From Cydia pomonella (lineage: Eukaryota; Arthropoda; Insecta; Lepidoptera; Tortricidae): a stretch of DNA of 64,000 nucleotides. Positions within the stretch are counted from its first letter, which is position 1. Every line of letters begins with the position of its first letter. The DNA is taken from assembly GCF_033807575.1 (NCBI RefSeq), contig NC_084713.1:23039389-23103388 (forward strand), given 5' to 3'. A program made the position numbers and the translations under genes. This document shows positions 63,640-64,000 of this stretch, piece after piece. The notes below the pieces were generated by a model. That model saw only the letters and a list, made by a program, of their open reading frames with translations. It made no database searches and was not told the DNA's origin.

Positions 63640-64000
63640 ATTTTTGACCCCAATGAAGTCCATCCAGGTTCTCATGATGGAGTCAGGAGTTGGTCACCAG
63701 GAGGCCTACCGCGAACCACGTTCGACGTGTTGCCTTTCTGTCGCACTTGTAAATTCGTACGTAAGTGTGATAGGGAGGTAACTCGTCGAACGTGGTTCGC
63801 GGTAGGCCCTCTGAACTCCTAATCTATTCATTATAATTCCATCGTGTTTGGGCTCAAAAGATTTGCCCTGACGAACACTATCGATCTAGATGAGGTCCAG
63901 CGTCTCATGACGGAGTCAGGAGTTGGTCACCAGAACTCCCCAGAACTCCTAATCTACTCATCATAACTCCATCGTGTTTGGGCTCAATAGATTTGCCCTG
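63640..64000. repeat. Tandem repeat array (about 120-bp units) running off the window
   Basis: 'atgatggagtcaggagttgg' (63674) recurs at 63907, and 'gaactcctaatcta-tcat' (63813) recurs at 63943. The first unit is interrupted by the MITE at 63702-63810. Confidence 0.8.
63702..63810. mobile_element. MITE with GGGCCTACCGCG-type ends, subfamily 2, copy 2
   Basis: 'ggcctaccgcgaaccacgtt' against 'aacgtggttcgcggtaggcc', inserted in a tandem-repeat unit. Confidence 0.88.

Noticed and set aside
61800..64000. Third superoxide dismutase exon (copper-ligand HGFHVH region)
   Set aside because: Searched by eye in all three + frames; not found. The gene must continue beyond the window.

Overview
The window is AT-rich, intron-rich, repeat-dense animal nuclear DNA, almost certainly from a moth or butterfly (Lepidoptera). 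The evidence is the repeat content (tRNA-derived SINEs, many foldback MITEs, 5'-truncated LINEs, Helitron-like and mariner remnants of kinds familiar from lepidopteran genomes), GT-AG introns, arthropod TCAGT initiators, and an insect-like Cu/Zn superoxide dismutase start.

Four host protein genes can be assembled by matching splice sites and phase. (1) A + strand gene at 33.6-39.6 kb encodes a small N-terminally anchored membrane protein of 143 aa. Its second exon, which holds the transmembrane helix, is present in four long and two short tandem copies. Its last exon is followed by two decayed copies. (2) A - strand gene with coding exons at 45284-45212 and 42029-41287 encodes a 271-aa putative secreted protein. 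A TATA-containing non-coding first exon near 50.4 kb probably belongs to it. (3) A - strand gene of four exons at 59929-58181 encodes 348 aa with a four-cysteine zinc ribbon resembling the N-terminus of USPL1. (4) A + strand gene starting at 60804 is Cu/Zn superoxide dismutase; only its first two coding exons lie in the window. Genes 3 and 4 are head to head. One true tRNA gene, tRNA-Ala(AGC), lies at 18607-18679. A further - strand promoter and 5' exon sits near 0.79-0.89 kb and points out of the window on the left. A + strand ATG-donor exon sits at 50.52 kb, beside the gene 2 promoter.

Everything else is repetitive or featureless. 0-33 kb is gene-poor: SINEs, TA-target MITEs, nested insertions (6.0-6.8, 10.3-11.2 and 21.8-22.3 kb), two 5'-truncated LINE copies (20.7 and 25.1 kb), a mariner-type transposase pseudogene (15.7 kb), a 1.6-kb minisatellite of about 71 exact-length 23-bp units (27.2-28.8 kb), and a large element with internal 290-bp tandem units and poly-C tracts (29.7-30.7 kb). 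40-58 kb holds foldback elements inside and around the introns of gene 2, a 1.7-kb terminal-inverted-repeat element (45.8-47.5 kb) and a 657-bp hAT-like element with a perfect 8-bp target duplication (52.0 kb). 61-64 kb is superoxide dismutase intron, loaded with MITEs and two tandem arrays.

No operon-like, CRISPR, prophage or bacterial features are present. The most unusual structure is the tandem array of transmembrane-exon copies in gene 1. Only two copies keep a usable 5' splice site, which suggests mutually exclusive splicing or recent exon birth and decay.
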